Assembly: GCA_027026055.1 (NCBI GenBank)
Contig: JALVPA010000168.1
Span: 1 to 10,008 of the forward strand
Source of the DNA: Campylobacteraceae bacterium
Lineage (GTDB): Bacteria; Campylobacterota; Campylobacteria; Campylobacterales; Sulfurovaceae
Direction: 5' to 3'
DNA: 10,008 bases
The notes beneath the pieces were generated by a model. The model worked only from the letters and a program-made list of their open reading frames with translations, was not told where the DNA came from and did not search any database. A program made the translations under genes and the position numbers. Every line of letters begins with the position of its first letter. The first letter of the stretch is position 1. Below, one piece after another: positions 1-6,134 of the stretch.

Positions 1-12
1 GAAGGAAGCCAT
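1..12 (-). CDS. Possible 5' end of a further minus-strand gene (cut by window edge)
   Basis: Only four codons (Met-Ala-Ser-Phe) are visible, so no product can be named. The reason to suspect a gene is an AAGGA Shine-Dalgarno match at 22..18, five bases before the ATG at 12..10, in a spot about 80 bases downstream of the queF stop where a new gene on the same strand would be expected. A TACTAT hexamer at 40..35 could be a -10 box, without a convincing -35 partner. A 7-bp inverted repeat (11-17 with 30-36) places the ribosome site in a loop and the AT of the start codon in the 3' arm. This is inference from a few bases and could be chance. Confidence 0.3.
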
Positions 13-90
13 ACCGATCCTTTCGTTTTTCGGTATAGTACACGATTTTGAGCAGGAAGAATGGAAATATGTCAAATTGTCATAGGAATG

Positions 91-468
91 CTACATTGTT
101 TCCGAATCGATGGTGATGACGGTGTGAACGTTGCCTCTCGGGTTGAAGTCGGCGATAAGTTTCATACTACGCGGTTGCAGTTTTTCGTAGAGCGTATCGA
201 AGATTTCGTTTGCCGCATCTTCGTGCGAGATATAGCGGTGCATAAACGAGTTGATGTAGAGTTTAAGCGCTTTAAGTTCGATAACCGTTTTGTCGGGAAC
301 GTAGATCAATGTAATTTTTGCAAAATCGGGATAGCCTGAACGCGGACACATGCACATAAATTCGGGCAGTTCGATATTGATCGTATAATTTTTGGGATTG
401 TTGTTTGGCCAAAAATTGTCGGGATTGTCGATATCGAATTCTCGAATCTCTTTTTCTCCGTATCTCAT
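91..468 (-). CDS. queF: NADPH-dependent 7-cyano-7-deazaguanine reductase, QueF (short type I)
   Basis: QueF reduces preQ0 (7-cyano-7-deazaguanine) to preQ1 with NADPH in the cytoplasm; preQ1 is then inserted into tRNA anticodons on the way to queuosine. The 125-residue protein has the family hallmarks: CPRSGYPDFA at 41-50, with Cys41 the expected nucleophile that forms a thioimide with the nitrile and Asp48 the expected proton donor; the QueF motif region ELKALKLYINSF at 64-75; the following His82-Glu83 pair; and a C-terminal FNPRGN stretch. The length fits the unimodular (Bacillus-like) class rather than the longer E. coli type. The start is secure: the ATG overlaps the upstream TGA as ATGA and is preceded by GGAGGAG about nine bases away. 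This overlap implies translational coupling to the EAL-type gene. No terminator hairpin is visible after the stop. Confidence 0.96.
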   Translation of the reverse strand: MRYGEKEIREFDIDNPDNFWPNNNPKNYTINIELPEFMCMCPRSGYPDFAKITLIYVPDKTVIELKALKLYINSFMHRYISHEDAANEIFDTLYEKLQPRSMKLIADFNPRGNVHTVITIDSETM

Positions 469-1913
469 AGGTTATTCTCCTCCGTGTCGGTGTTGTAATG
501 TGCGATGAGTTCGTCCTCTTTGAGAGGATAAGCGATGCCGAATCCTTGCAAATAGTCGATTCCCATTGCAATCAGGCGCTGTTTTTGGGAAGGTTTGTCG
601 ACCCATTTGGCGATGGTTCGGATCTCGAGTTCTTTTGCCATTCTGATAAGCGATTGGAGCATAGCGGCGCTATGAGGCTCGTCTATCGAGGCTACGTATT
701 CTCTGTCGAATTGTACGAAATCGAATTTAAAATGTTTCATATACTCCATCGAGGCATTGGAAGATCCGAAGTTGTCGATAGCGATGCGGACGCCTTTTTG
801 GCGATAGTTGTGCAGTGTTTGAAGATAGTGTGCCAAATTGTGGTGCGTTTTTCGTTCGTAAAGCTCGATAATCAAACGAGACGGTTCTATGCGCGTCTCT
901 TCCAAAGTTTTGAAAAACTCTTCGGTAAAAGCTTCGTTTCTGAGTGAAAAAGGCGAAAGGTTGAAAGAGAAAGAAATATTGTTGTCTACAAGGGGGAGAA
1001 ACTCCAAAAGATGGGTCACAAGTAGCATATCATATTCGCGACCAAGCCCCAATCGGTTGACGATAGGTAGATAGATTTTCGGTAGTATGGGGTCGTTCCC
1101 CGGGGTATGTAATCTTGCGTTAACTTCGTAAATATCGTATTGTGAAGTGTTTACGTTAAGGATAGGGCGAAATTGCAGTTCGATACGGCGATGATCCAGC
1201 GCATCGATCACTTTGTGCTCGATTTCGGAAAGCTCTTTGGCGTCTTTGATTTGGATATCATATGGACGAGAGGTTTGGCGCGTTTGCATTCTAATGAGAT
1301 CTTTTAAGCGGACGATCTCGTTTTTGATGTTATGTTGGATATCGGTAACAACCGCAAAAGCGTAATCGATTTCGATTTCGTTGATTGTGGCGTTTTCTTC
1401 GATAAAAGTTTCCAATATCGCGGAAATATCAGGATGATGTTTGTCAACAGAAATAAGAAATTCCGCACCGTAATGTCTGGCGATAGTCGCTTTGGGTAAG
1501 CCGTGCTTTTTGAAAGCGCTGTGAAGTCGATGGATCAGGATATAAAGCATCCTGTCCACTTCCTGTGTGCTATAGTGTTCGTTAATTGTTTGAAGATTTT
1601 TGATGATAAAAAGAATCAAAGTCTTGGGTGGATGTTTTTCGAGTCGACGCAAAAAAGCGTGGTAGTTGAAACTTTGTGTAGTGGGATCGATAAGACTTTC
1701 GTCGATAGTGATCTCCATAAAGAAGTAGATAAAATAAACGGTGGTAAAAACGAGCGCACCCATCAATATGCCGTTTCCCACTGTCAAATGCAAGGGTTCG
1801 TTTGAAAAGAGAGTGGCATACAAAACGAGCCCTATTAACAAAATGATAGGTAATCCCGCTCTAAGTGCAAGTTTGAAGCGGCGTTCTCGCTCTTCTCTCT
1901 CCGAAAGCAGCAT
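465..1913 (-). CDS. Membrane-anchored degenerate GGDEF-EAL protein, probably a catalytically dead c-di-GMP receptor
   Basis: The 482-residue protein starts with a charged cytoplasmic stretch, then two hydrophobic segments (about 17-36 and 46-66) with a very short outside loop, so it lacks a periplasmic sensor domain. Residues about 80-220 resemble a GGDEF fold, but the signature reads YGAEF at 148-152. Residues about 230-475 are an EAL domain. By spacing against known EAL enzymes, the metal/substrate residues Glu263, Asn318, Glu350, Asp380 and Gln456 are kept. The second Asp of DDFG is Asn381, the KxD lysine is Gln401, and the first Glu of EGVE is Lys436. Diguanylate cyclase and phosphodiesterase activity both look lost, so binding of c-di-GMP, as in LapD-type receptors, is the reasonable inference. 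The ATG overlaps the gyrB stop by one base (TAATG) and the TGA overlaps the queF ATG, so the gene sits inside a gyrB-queF transcription unit. Confidence 0.88.
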   Translation of the reverse strand: MLLSEREERERRFKLALRAGLPIILLIGLVLYATLFSNEPLHLTVGNGILMGALVFTTVYFIYFFMEITIDESLIDPTTQSFNYHAFLRRLEKHPPKTLILFIIKNLQTINEHYSTQEVDRMLYILIHRLHSAFKKHGLPKATIARHYGAEFLISVDKHHPDISAILETFIEENATINEIEIDYAFAVVTDIQHNIKNEIVRLKDLIRMQTRQTSRPYDIQIKDAKELSEIEHKVIDALDHRRIELQFRPILNVNTSQYDIYEVNARLHTPGNDPILPKIYLPIVNRLGLGREYDMLLVTHLLEFLPLVDNNISFSFNLSPFSLRNEAFTEEFFKTLEETRIEPSRLIIELYERKTHHNLAHYLQTLHNYRQKGVRIAIDNFGSSNASMEYMKHFKFDFVQFDREYVASIDEPHSAAMLQSLIRMAKELEIRTIAKWVDKPSQKQRLIAMGIDYLQGFGIAYPLKEDELIAHYNTDTEENNL

Positions 1914-4228
1914 TAGACATCCAAGTGTTTAACATCTTTAGCGTGTGTTTCGATATATTGACGCCTCGGTTCGACCTCGTCACCCATAAAGAGGGTAAAG
2001 GTCTCGCTCGCTTCGTCGATATCCGCGATTTTGATTTGAAGCAGTCGTCTGTTTTCGGGTGACATAGTCGTCTCCCACAACTGTTCGGGATTCATTTCCC
2101 CCAGACCTTTGTACCGTTGGATATAAGCGCCTTTTTTAGCATTGGCTTCGACCTCTTCAAAAAGGGCGAGAAGGTCTTTGTCCTCGAACTCTTCGGTGAT
2201 ATGATCGCGGATACGCCGATGGATATGGATCGCTTCGTTATAGTGAGGATTGGTGAAGAGGTTGTCGTCGACAATGAGTTCTTCCAAGCCGTCGTTGGTC
2301 TGTACGAAGTAGTGCAGACGTTCCGACGTAATCTCTTTGTTGAGGATATTGAATCCCAATTCGGCGATATAGGCTTCGAGTTTTTGCGCCAATGTTTCGT
2401 TATCCGTACCGATGATGTCGGGATTTTCGATCATATAACGGATCACCTCGATAAGGGCGAAACGTTTTTCGATCTCTTTGAGCGTCATTTTGTAGTAGGC
2501 GACCAGTTTGAAAAGATCGATGAGGTCGTTGCGTCCCATCGTTTGGCTTTCGATGATATCGATGCCGTTTTCGATCAAAAAGTCGTTGAGAGCTTTGTCG
2601 TCTTTGAGGTAGGTTTCGTTTTTGCCCTTTTTGTAACGATAAAGCGGAGGCTGAGCGAGATAGAGGTACCCTTTTTCGATGACAGGACGCAAAAAGCGGA
2701 AGAAGAACGTCATCAAAAGCGTCTGGATATGGCTGCCGTCCACGTCCGCATCGGTCATAATGATGATTTTGTGATAGCGCAACTTGTTTTCGTCGAACTC
2801 GTCGCCGATACCGCAACCGAGTGCGGTGATCATGTTTTTGATCTCGTCGGATTTGAGGATTTTATCGAGTCGCGCTTTTTCGACGTTGAGGATTTTCCCT
2901 TTAAGTGGCAAAATCGCTTGAAAGACTCGGTCTCTCCCTTGTTTCGCCGAACCGCCTGCGGAGTCTCCCTCCACCAGATAGAGTTCGCTGATTTCGGGAT
3001 CTTTGCTTTGGCAATCCGCCAATTTTCCAGGAAGCGTACCGACACTCATCGAGTCTTTGCGTTTGACCAGTTCGCGCGCGCGTTTGGCGGCGTCGCGTCC
3101 TTTTGCCGCCAGGAGTACTTGCGCCATAATCGCTTTGGCTTCGACGGGGTTTTCTTCGAGGTATTTGTTGAATTGCTCGGTAAAGAATTTTTGCACCAGC
3201 GGTCTGACGTAGCTGGAGCCGAGTTTGCCTTTGGTCTGACCCTCGAATTGCGGTTCGGGAACGCGCACGGAGACGATGGCGACAAGTCCCTCTTTACAAT
3301 CTTCGCCGGTGATTTTCGTATTTTTCTCTTTGGCATTGGCGTTTTTGGCGATATACGAAGCGATGGAACGGGTTAAGCCGGCGCGGAAACCCGCCTCGTG
3401 CGTACCGCCTTCGGGCGTTTTGATATTGTTGACAAAAGAGAGAGTTTTTTCGCTGTCGGAGTCGTTGTACATCAATGCAATGTCGATCTCGATATCGTCG
3501 GCTTTGCCTTGGAAAAACTGCGGCGTGGTGATGGGCGTTTTGGTGTTCATATCTTCGACGAATTGTTTCAAGCCGCCTTCGAAATGATAACGCTCTTTGG
3601 TGCCGTCGCGTTCGTCTTTGAACTCGATCGTGATTTTGGGGTTGAGGTAGCAAAGCTCTTTGAAACGCTTCATTAGTATCTCTTTTTGGAAAGAGACGCT
3701 CTCGGTGAAGATTTCGGGATCGGGCCAAAACTCGATTTTGGTACCTGTTTTGCGCGTCGTACCGGTGATCTCGAGCGGCGCTTCGGGAATTCCGCGTTTG
3801 AAGTGTTGTTCGTGGATATGACCGTCGCGATAGACGGTCAGGTGCAATTCGGTAGAGAGTGCGTTGACGACGGAGACTCCCACACCGTGCAGACCGCCCG
3901 AAACTTTGTAGGTGTCTTTATCGAATTTCCCGCCCGCATGCAAAACGGTCAAGACGACCGTCGCCGCCGAAATCTTTTCGGTAGGGTGTTCCGCGACGGG
4001 GATTCCTCGGCCGTTGTCTTCGATGATTGCGGAACCGCTTTTGGTCAAGGTGACTTTGATCGTGTCGCAAAACCCCGCCATCGCTTCGTCGATGGAGTTG
4101 TCCACCACTTCGTAGACAAGATGATGCAACCCTTTGGTCGAGGTGTCTCCGATATACATTCCCGGACGCTTGCGAACCGCTTCGAGCCCTTTGAGTACTT
4201 TGATATTGCCGGCACCGTATTCAGCCAT
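1913..4228 (-). CDS. gyrB: DNA gyrase subunit B
   Basis: GyrB is the ATPase and TOPRIM half of DNA gyrase (A2B2), which adds negative supercoils. At 771 residues it has the length expected for this phylum. The GHKL ATPase shows Glu40 as probable general base, Asn44 for Mg, Asp71 in EDNGRGIP, the lid GGLHGVGVSVVNALS at 111-125, and the transducer QTK with Lys333. The TOPRIM domain shows EGDSAGGSAKQGR at 420-432 (Glu420 metal ligand) and DADVDGSH at 493-500. Residues about 540-700 are the insert typical of Gram-negative GyrB, and QRYKGLGEMNPEQLW at 704-718 is the C-terminal gyrase signature. The start is supported by GGAG eight bases before the ATG and the usual N-terminus followed by NIKVLKGLEAVRKRPGMYIG. 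Here gyrB lies downstream of tsaD rather than beside dnaA/dnaN, followed by the EAL-type gene and queF with no gap. Confidence 0.98.
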   Translation of the reverse strand: MAEYGAGNIKVLKGLEAVRKRPGMYIGDTSTKGLHHLVYEVVDNSIDEAMAGFCDTIKVTLTKSGSAIIEDNGRGIPVAEHPTEKISAATVVLTVLHAGGKFDKDTYKVSGGLHGVGVSVVNALSTELHLTVYRDGHIHEQHFKRGIPEAPLEITGTTRKTGTKIEFWPDPEIFTESVSFQKEILMKRFKELCYLNPKITIEFKDERDGTKERYHFEGGLKQFVEDMNTKTPITTPQFFQGKADDIEIDIALMYNDSDSEKTLSFVNNIKTPEGGTHEAGFRAGLTRSIASYIAKNANAKEKNTKITGEDCKEGLVAIVSVRVPEPQFEGQTKGKLGSSYVRPLVQKFFTEQFNKYLEENPVEAKAIMAQVLLAAKGRDAAKRARELVKRKDSMSVGTLPGKLADCQSKDPEISELYLVEGDSAGGSAKQGRDRVFQAILPLKGKILNVEKARLDKILKSDEIKNMITALGCGIGDEFDENKLRYHKIIIMTDADVDGSHIQTLLMTFFFRFLRPVIEKGYLYLAQPPLYRYKKGKNETYLKDDKALNDFLIENGIDIIESQTMGRNDLIDLFKLVAYYKMTLKEIEKRFALIEVIRYMIENPDIIGTDNETLAQKLEAYIAELGFNILNKEITSERLHYFVQTNDGLEELIVDDNLFTNPHYNEAIHIHRRIRDHITEEFEDKDLLALFEEVEANAKKGAYIQRYKGLGEMNPEQLWETTMSPENRRLLQIKIADIDEASETFTLFMGDEVEPRRQYIETHAKDVKHLDV

Positions 4229-4264
4229 AGACGTTACTCCGTTTCGTTGAGTGTATAGTTAGAT

Positions 4265-4270
4265 ATTTTA
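4265..4270 (-). promoter_or_regulatory. gyrB: Candidate -10 box for the gyrB-EAL-queF unit
   Basis: On the minus strand TAAAAT at 4270..4265 follows a T-run (4279..4274), giving the T-rich run into a -10 that is common in Campylobacterota, where -35 boxes are weakly conserved. It would start transcripts near 4258, about 30 bases before the gyrB ATG. The T-run doubles as the tail of the proposed tsaD terminator. There is no -35 match, so support is modest. Confidence 0.35.
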
Positions 4271-4273
4271 TCC

Positions 4274-4308
4274 AAAAAAGCTTAGAAATGCCCTTGTTTC
4301 GGGCATTT
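4274..4308 (-). terminator. Probable rho-independent terminator after tsaD
   Basis: A perfect 8-bp inverted repeat, AAATGCCC (4286-4293) and GGGCATTT (4301-4308), encloses a 7-nt loop. Read on the minus strand it begins 15 bases past the tsaD stop, and after a 6-base gap (CTAAGC) is followed by six T residues at 4279..4274. The gap between stem and T-run makes it less than ideal, but position and symmetry fit the end of the cdsA-dxr-hydrolase-tsaD transcript. Confidence 0.55.
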
Positions 4309-4323
4309 GCGGTAGTTTGAAAT

Positions 4324-5340
4324 TTATTCGAGAAGCGTGCCCGATTGTAACTTACGCGTAACGACGGCATCGAGGGTGTCGATGTCGGCAAATTGGTTTC
4401 GAAGGTAAGCGTCGATACCGTACCTGCCTATCATGGCGGCGTTATCGCTACAATACTCGAGCGGTGCGAGCAACATCGTTTTCCCGAAATCGGCACATAG
4501 TTCGCCGAAAGCCTCTCGGATGGCGAGGTTCGCCGAAGCGCCGCCTACAATGGCGAAATCTTTTGTCGTATCGGTTTTGAAAATTTTTTTTGTCTTTTGC
4601 AGAAGATGCTTGATGACGGTAGCTTGAAACGACGCCGCCAGATCGCATTTGTCTTTGTGCGACATCGCATCGGCACCGCCCAGACTTTCGACCGTGAGTC
4701 TGACGGCGTTTTTAAGCCCCGAGAGTGAAAAAGCGATGCGTTTGTCGTTGCGTAATGGCACGGGAAGCGCAAAACGTTCGGGGTCGCCCTCTTTCGCCAA
4801 TGCCTCGATAACGGGGCCTCCGGGATAGCCCAGTCCCATCATTTTTGCGGTTTTGTCGAAGCTTTCGCCCACACTGTCGTCGATGGAGGTGGCGAGAATC
4901 TCCATTTGTTCGAAAGAGTTCGCTCGCAGTACCATTGTATGACCGCCGGAGACCAGCAATATCAACAGGGGAAAATGCGACGGTTTTTCGATAAAGAGCG
5001 AATAGACGTGTCCTTTGAGATGGTGTACGTCGATGATCGGTATCTCCAGCAGCACGGCTACGGTTTTTGCCATGGCGATACCTTCCATCAGCGTTACGCC
5101 CAAACCCGGTCTATTGGTGACGGCAACCGCTTTGAGGGAGGAGAAATAGGGTTTTGCTTCTTCAAGCAGTTTGGGTAACGCCACCGCATGTAGTCTGCTG
5201 GCAAGCTCCGGTACGACTCCACCGTAGAGGCTGTGCTCTTTCTCTTGGGAGATCTTTTTATGCAAAAGCAATCGACGGCTTTCTATTTCGGTGACGGCGA
5301 TAGAGCTGTCGTCGCAGCTGGACTCGATGCTGAGGATCAT
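4324..5340 (-). CDS. tsaD: tRNA N6-adenosine threonylcarbamoyltransferase, TsaD (Kae1/Qri7/YgjD family)
   Basis: TsaD transfers the threonylcarbamoyl group from threonylcarbamoyl-AMP to A37 of tRNAs that read ANN codons, working with TsaB and TsaE in the cytoplasm. The 338-residue protein has the ASKHA-fold signature: IESSCDDSS at 5-13, the metal-binding HHLKGH at 106-111 (His107 and His111), LVSGGHT at 129-135, the GESFDKTAKMMGLGYPGG region at 158-175, VVGG-like AIVGGASAN at 263-271, and SDNAAMIG at 298-305 with Asp299 as third metal ligand. It is full length. The ATG is fixed by AGGAG six bases upstream. That Shine-Dalgarno sequence lies inside a 10-bp hairpin at 5341-5363, and the ATG overlaps the TGA of a short leader frame (ATGA), so translation may depend on coupling. 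The upstream 245 bases are repeat-rich module A. The gene is usually essential or nearly so in bacteria. Confidence 0.97.
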   Translation of the reverse strand: MILSIESSCDDSSIAVTEIESRRLLLHKKISQEKEHSLYGGVVPELASRLHAVALPKLLEEAKPYFSSLKAVAVTNRPGLGVTLMEGIAMAKTVAVLLEIPIIDVHHLKGHVYSLFIEKPSHFPLLILLVSGGHTMVLRANSFEQMEILATSIDDSVGESFDKTAKMMGLGYPGGPVIEALAKEGDPERFALPVPLRNDKRIAFSLSGLKNAVRLTVESLGGADAMSHKDKCDLAASFQATVIKHLLQKTKKIFKTDTTKDFAIVGGASANLAIREAFGELCADFGKTMLLAPLEYCSDNAAMIGRYGIDAYLRNQFADIDTLDAVVTRKLQSGTLLE

Positions 5341-5519
5341 GAAAATCTCCTTTGGAGATTTTCAAGTGAAGAGTGAAGAGTGAAGAGTGAAGAGTGAAGG
5401 GTGAAGAGTGAAGGGTGAAGAGTGAAGAGTGAAGGGTGAAGGGTGAAGGGTGAAGGGGTTGGGTATGCGTTGCTTTGCAACGCTTTTATTAATTGGCGGA
5501 TTTGTTCTTGGTTTTTCAC
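5337..5519 (-). CDS. Candidate leader ORF of module A, overlapping the tsaD start
   Basis: A 60-codon frame begins with GTG at 5519..5517, six bases after a GAGGAG Shine-Dalgarno sequence, and ends with TGA at 5339..5337, which overlaps the tsaD ATG as ATGA. The first 22 or so residues (starting VKNQEQIRQLIKAL) are ordinary sequence; the middle is a translated heptamer array with a 7-residue period of the type SLFTLHP; the end reads LENLQRRFS. The frame also extends back to an ATG at 5540, which has no Shine-Dalgarno sequence. The matching position in module B has a separate open frame with the same GTG, spacing, RRFS end and ATGA overlap, which is the main reason to list it. No protein family is recognised. 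It may act, if at all, through being translated rather than through its product; it may also be an accident of stop-free repeats. Confidence 0.33.
   Translation of the reverse strand: MKNQEQIRQLIKALQSNAYPTPSPFTLHPSLFTLHPSLFTLHSSLFTLHSSLENLQRRFS
5341..5363 (-). promoter_or_regulatory. tsaD: Hairpin enclosing the tsaD ribosome binding site
   Basis: Positions 5341-5350 and 5354-5363 form a perfect 10-bp inverted repeat around a 3-base loop. In the minus-strand mRNA the 3' arm is GGAGATTTTC directly followed by the ATG, so the AGGAG core lies in the loop edge and 3' arm and would be paired when the hairpin forms. The counterpart at 6135-6157 before the hydrolase ATG keeps the same shape with changes in both arms. 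A ribosome finishing the leader frame at the ATGA overlap would open the stem; that functional reading is inference. Confidence 0.6.
5366..5456. repeat. Perfect heptanucleotide tandem array, 13 copies of GTGAAGR
   Basis: Thirteen uninterrupted 7-base units occupy 91 bases. Each is GTGAAGA (A) or GTGAAGG (G), in the plus-strand order AAAAGAGAAGGGG. Only the last base of the unit varies. The plus strand carries TGA stops within the array, but the minus strand (CTTCACY units) is stop-free in all three frames, so leader reading through it is always possible. The unit length is not a multiple of three, so copy-number change shifts the frame. Related inverted units lie at 5579-5599. Confidence 0.95.
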
Positions 5520-5574
5520 TGTTTGCTCCTCATGCGTCATTTTTCAATAAAAGCTTTTCGAAGAAAAGCATACC
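5462..5574. repeat. Module A core: inverted pair of REP-like units
   Basis: The 113-base core begins with GGTATGC (5462-5468) and ends with its inverse GCATACC (5568-5574). Next to each end is a 17-nt hairpin built as 7-bp stem, 3-nt loop, 7-bp stem: GCGTTGC/GCAACGC at 5467-5483 and GCTTTTC/GAAAAGC at 5553-5569. Read inwards from each end, both show GGTAT, then the hairpin, then TTTTATT. The stem bases differ between ends yet pair perfectly in each. This is the architecture of a REP doublet (BIME): a short conserved guide sequence 5' of a hairpin, in inverted orientation. The right unit, on the minus strand, has T-rich sequence after it and could also act as a weak terminator for the hydrolase gene. 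Inverted heptamers (ACTATTC, TCTATTC, ACTCTTC) continue at 5579-5599. Confidence 0.75.
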
Positions 5575-5585
5575 GTAACTATTCT

Positions 5586-6134
5586 CTATTCACTCTTCAC
5601 TGAAAAATCGGATAAGACCGATTTTTCTATCTCTTCCCATTTCCCGAATCCGCTTTCGGTATTGATATGTCCCGCATCGTGCAAAACGCGAAGCGATGCA
5701 CCGTAGTGTTTGGCGATATGTGTCGCTTCTTTTACCGTAATCCAAGGATCGTTGTCGGAGACAAAGAGTGTTGCCTCTTCGGCGCAAAGGGTTTCGGGCA
5801 TCGGGCACGGAAAGAAGCTTTTGAGTATCTCTTCGGAGGTGTGCAGGCTTGGCGGCGAGACCATAAAGAGGCGTTCGATTTGCGGTGCGATGCGCATCTC
5901 GCAGAGCCAAAACCACAGGGTATTGGCAAGCGAGTGGCACACTACCGTATCAGGTTTGAAATCTTCAAGGATCGCTCCGACCTCTTTAACCCATCGGTTT
6001 TTGGAAGGGTAGTGGGGATGTTGTATCAACGGAAAGCTCACCGTACCGTAACGTTTGGCAACCTCCATCGCCAGATGTGCTTGCCAGTGCGGATAGTCGC
6101 TACCGCCCCAACCGTGTAAAATAAGCACTTTCAT
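5586..6134 (-). CDS. RBBP9/YdeN-family serine hydrolase (small alpha/beta hydrolase)
   Basis: This 182-residue protein has the small alpha/beta-hydrolase fold of the Pfam Ser_hydrolase (RBBP9/YdeN) family. The N-terminal strand and oxyanion region read LILHGWGGSDYPHWQ at 4-18. The nucleophile elbow is CHSLAN with Ser68, the acid is in SDNDPWIT (Asp129 by family position), and the base is His156 in DAGHIN, followed by the usual GFGKW. No signal peptide or membrane segment is visible, so it is cytosolic; its substrate is unknown. The last residues, SVKSE, are encoded by GTGAAGAGTGAATAG, meaning module A heptamers form the 3' end of the frame. Its ATG has AGGAG six bases upstream inside a hairpin (6135-6157) and overlaps the TGA of a second leader frame. 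It occupies the slot held in C. jejuni, from memory, by pgp1, and is bracketed by two direct copies of the module, which suggests it arrived or can leave as a unit. Confidence 0.9.
   Translation of the reverse strand: MKVLILHGWGGSDYPHWQAHLAMEVAKRYGTVSFPLIQHPHYPSKNRWVKEVGAILEDFKPDTVVCHSLANTLWFWLCEMRIAPQIERLFMVSPPSLHTSEEILKSFFPCPMPETLCAEEATLFVSDNDPWITVKEATHIAKHYGASLRVLHDAGHINTESGFGKWEEIEKSVLSDFSVKSE
5602..5627 (-). terminator. Hairpin inside the 3' end of the hydrolase gene, terminator-like
   Basis: GAAAAATCGG (5602-5611) and CCGATTTTTC (5618-5627) are perfect 10-bp inverses around a 6-base loop. On the minus strand the 3' arm ends in five T residues. It lies within the last codons of the hydrolase frame, so it is a coding-end hairpin. 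There is no T-run beyond the stem, so it could equally protect the mRNA 3' end or be another palindrome associated with module A. Confidence 0.4.

Noticed and set aside
70..75. TTGACA on the minus strand as a -35 box for the left-edge gene
   Set aside because: At 16-18 bases downstream there is no acceptable -10 (CTCAAA), and the TACTAT candidate is about 29 bases away.
2117..3376. Long plus-strand open frame (about 419 codons) opposite gyrB
   Set aside because: It lies wholly antisense to an unmistakable gyrB, its product has no recognisable family motifs, and such frames arise from the codon bias of the true gene.
5366..5456. Heptamer array considered as a CRISPR or as a protein-binding iteron cluster
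   Set aside because: Units are 7 bases with no spacers, so it is not a CRISPR. Iterons are possible in principle, but there is no rep gene or origin context; a simple tandem repeat is the safe call.
5517..5540. ATG at 5540 as start of the module A leader frame
   Set aside because: No Shine-Dalgarno sequence precedes it and the ATG is not shared with module B; the in-frame GTG at 5519 has GAGGAG at six bases and is shared.
5338..6134. The hydrolase and module as an integron gene cassette
   Set aside because: The flanking repeats are intergenic hairpins with heptamers and show no attC-type core sites, and no integrase is present in the window; direct-repeat bracketing is noted without that label.
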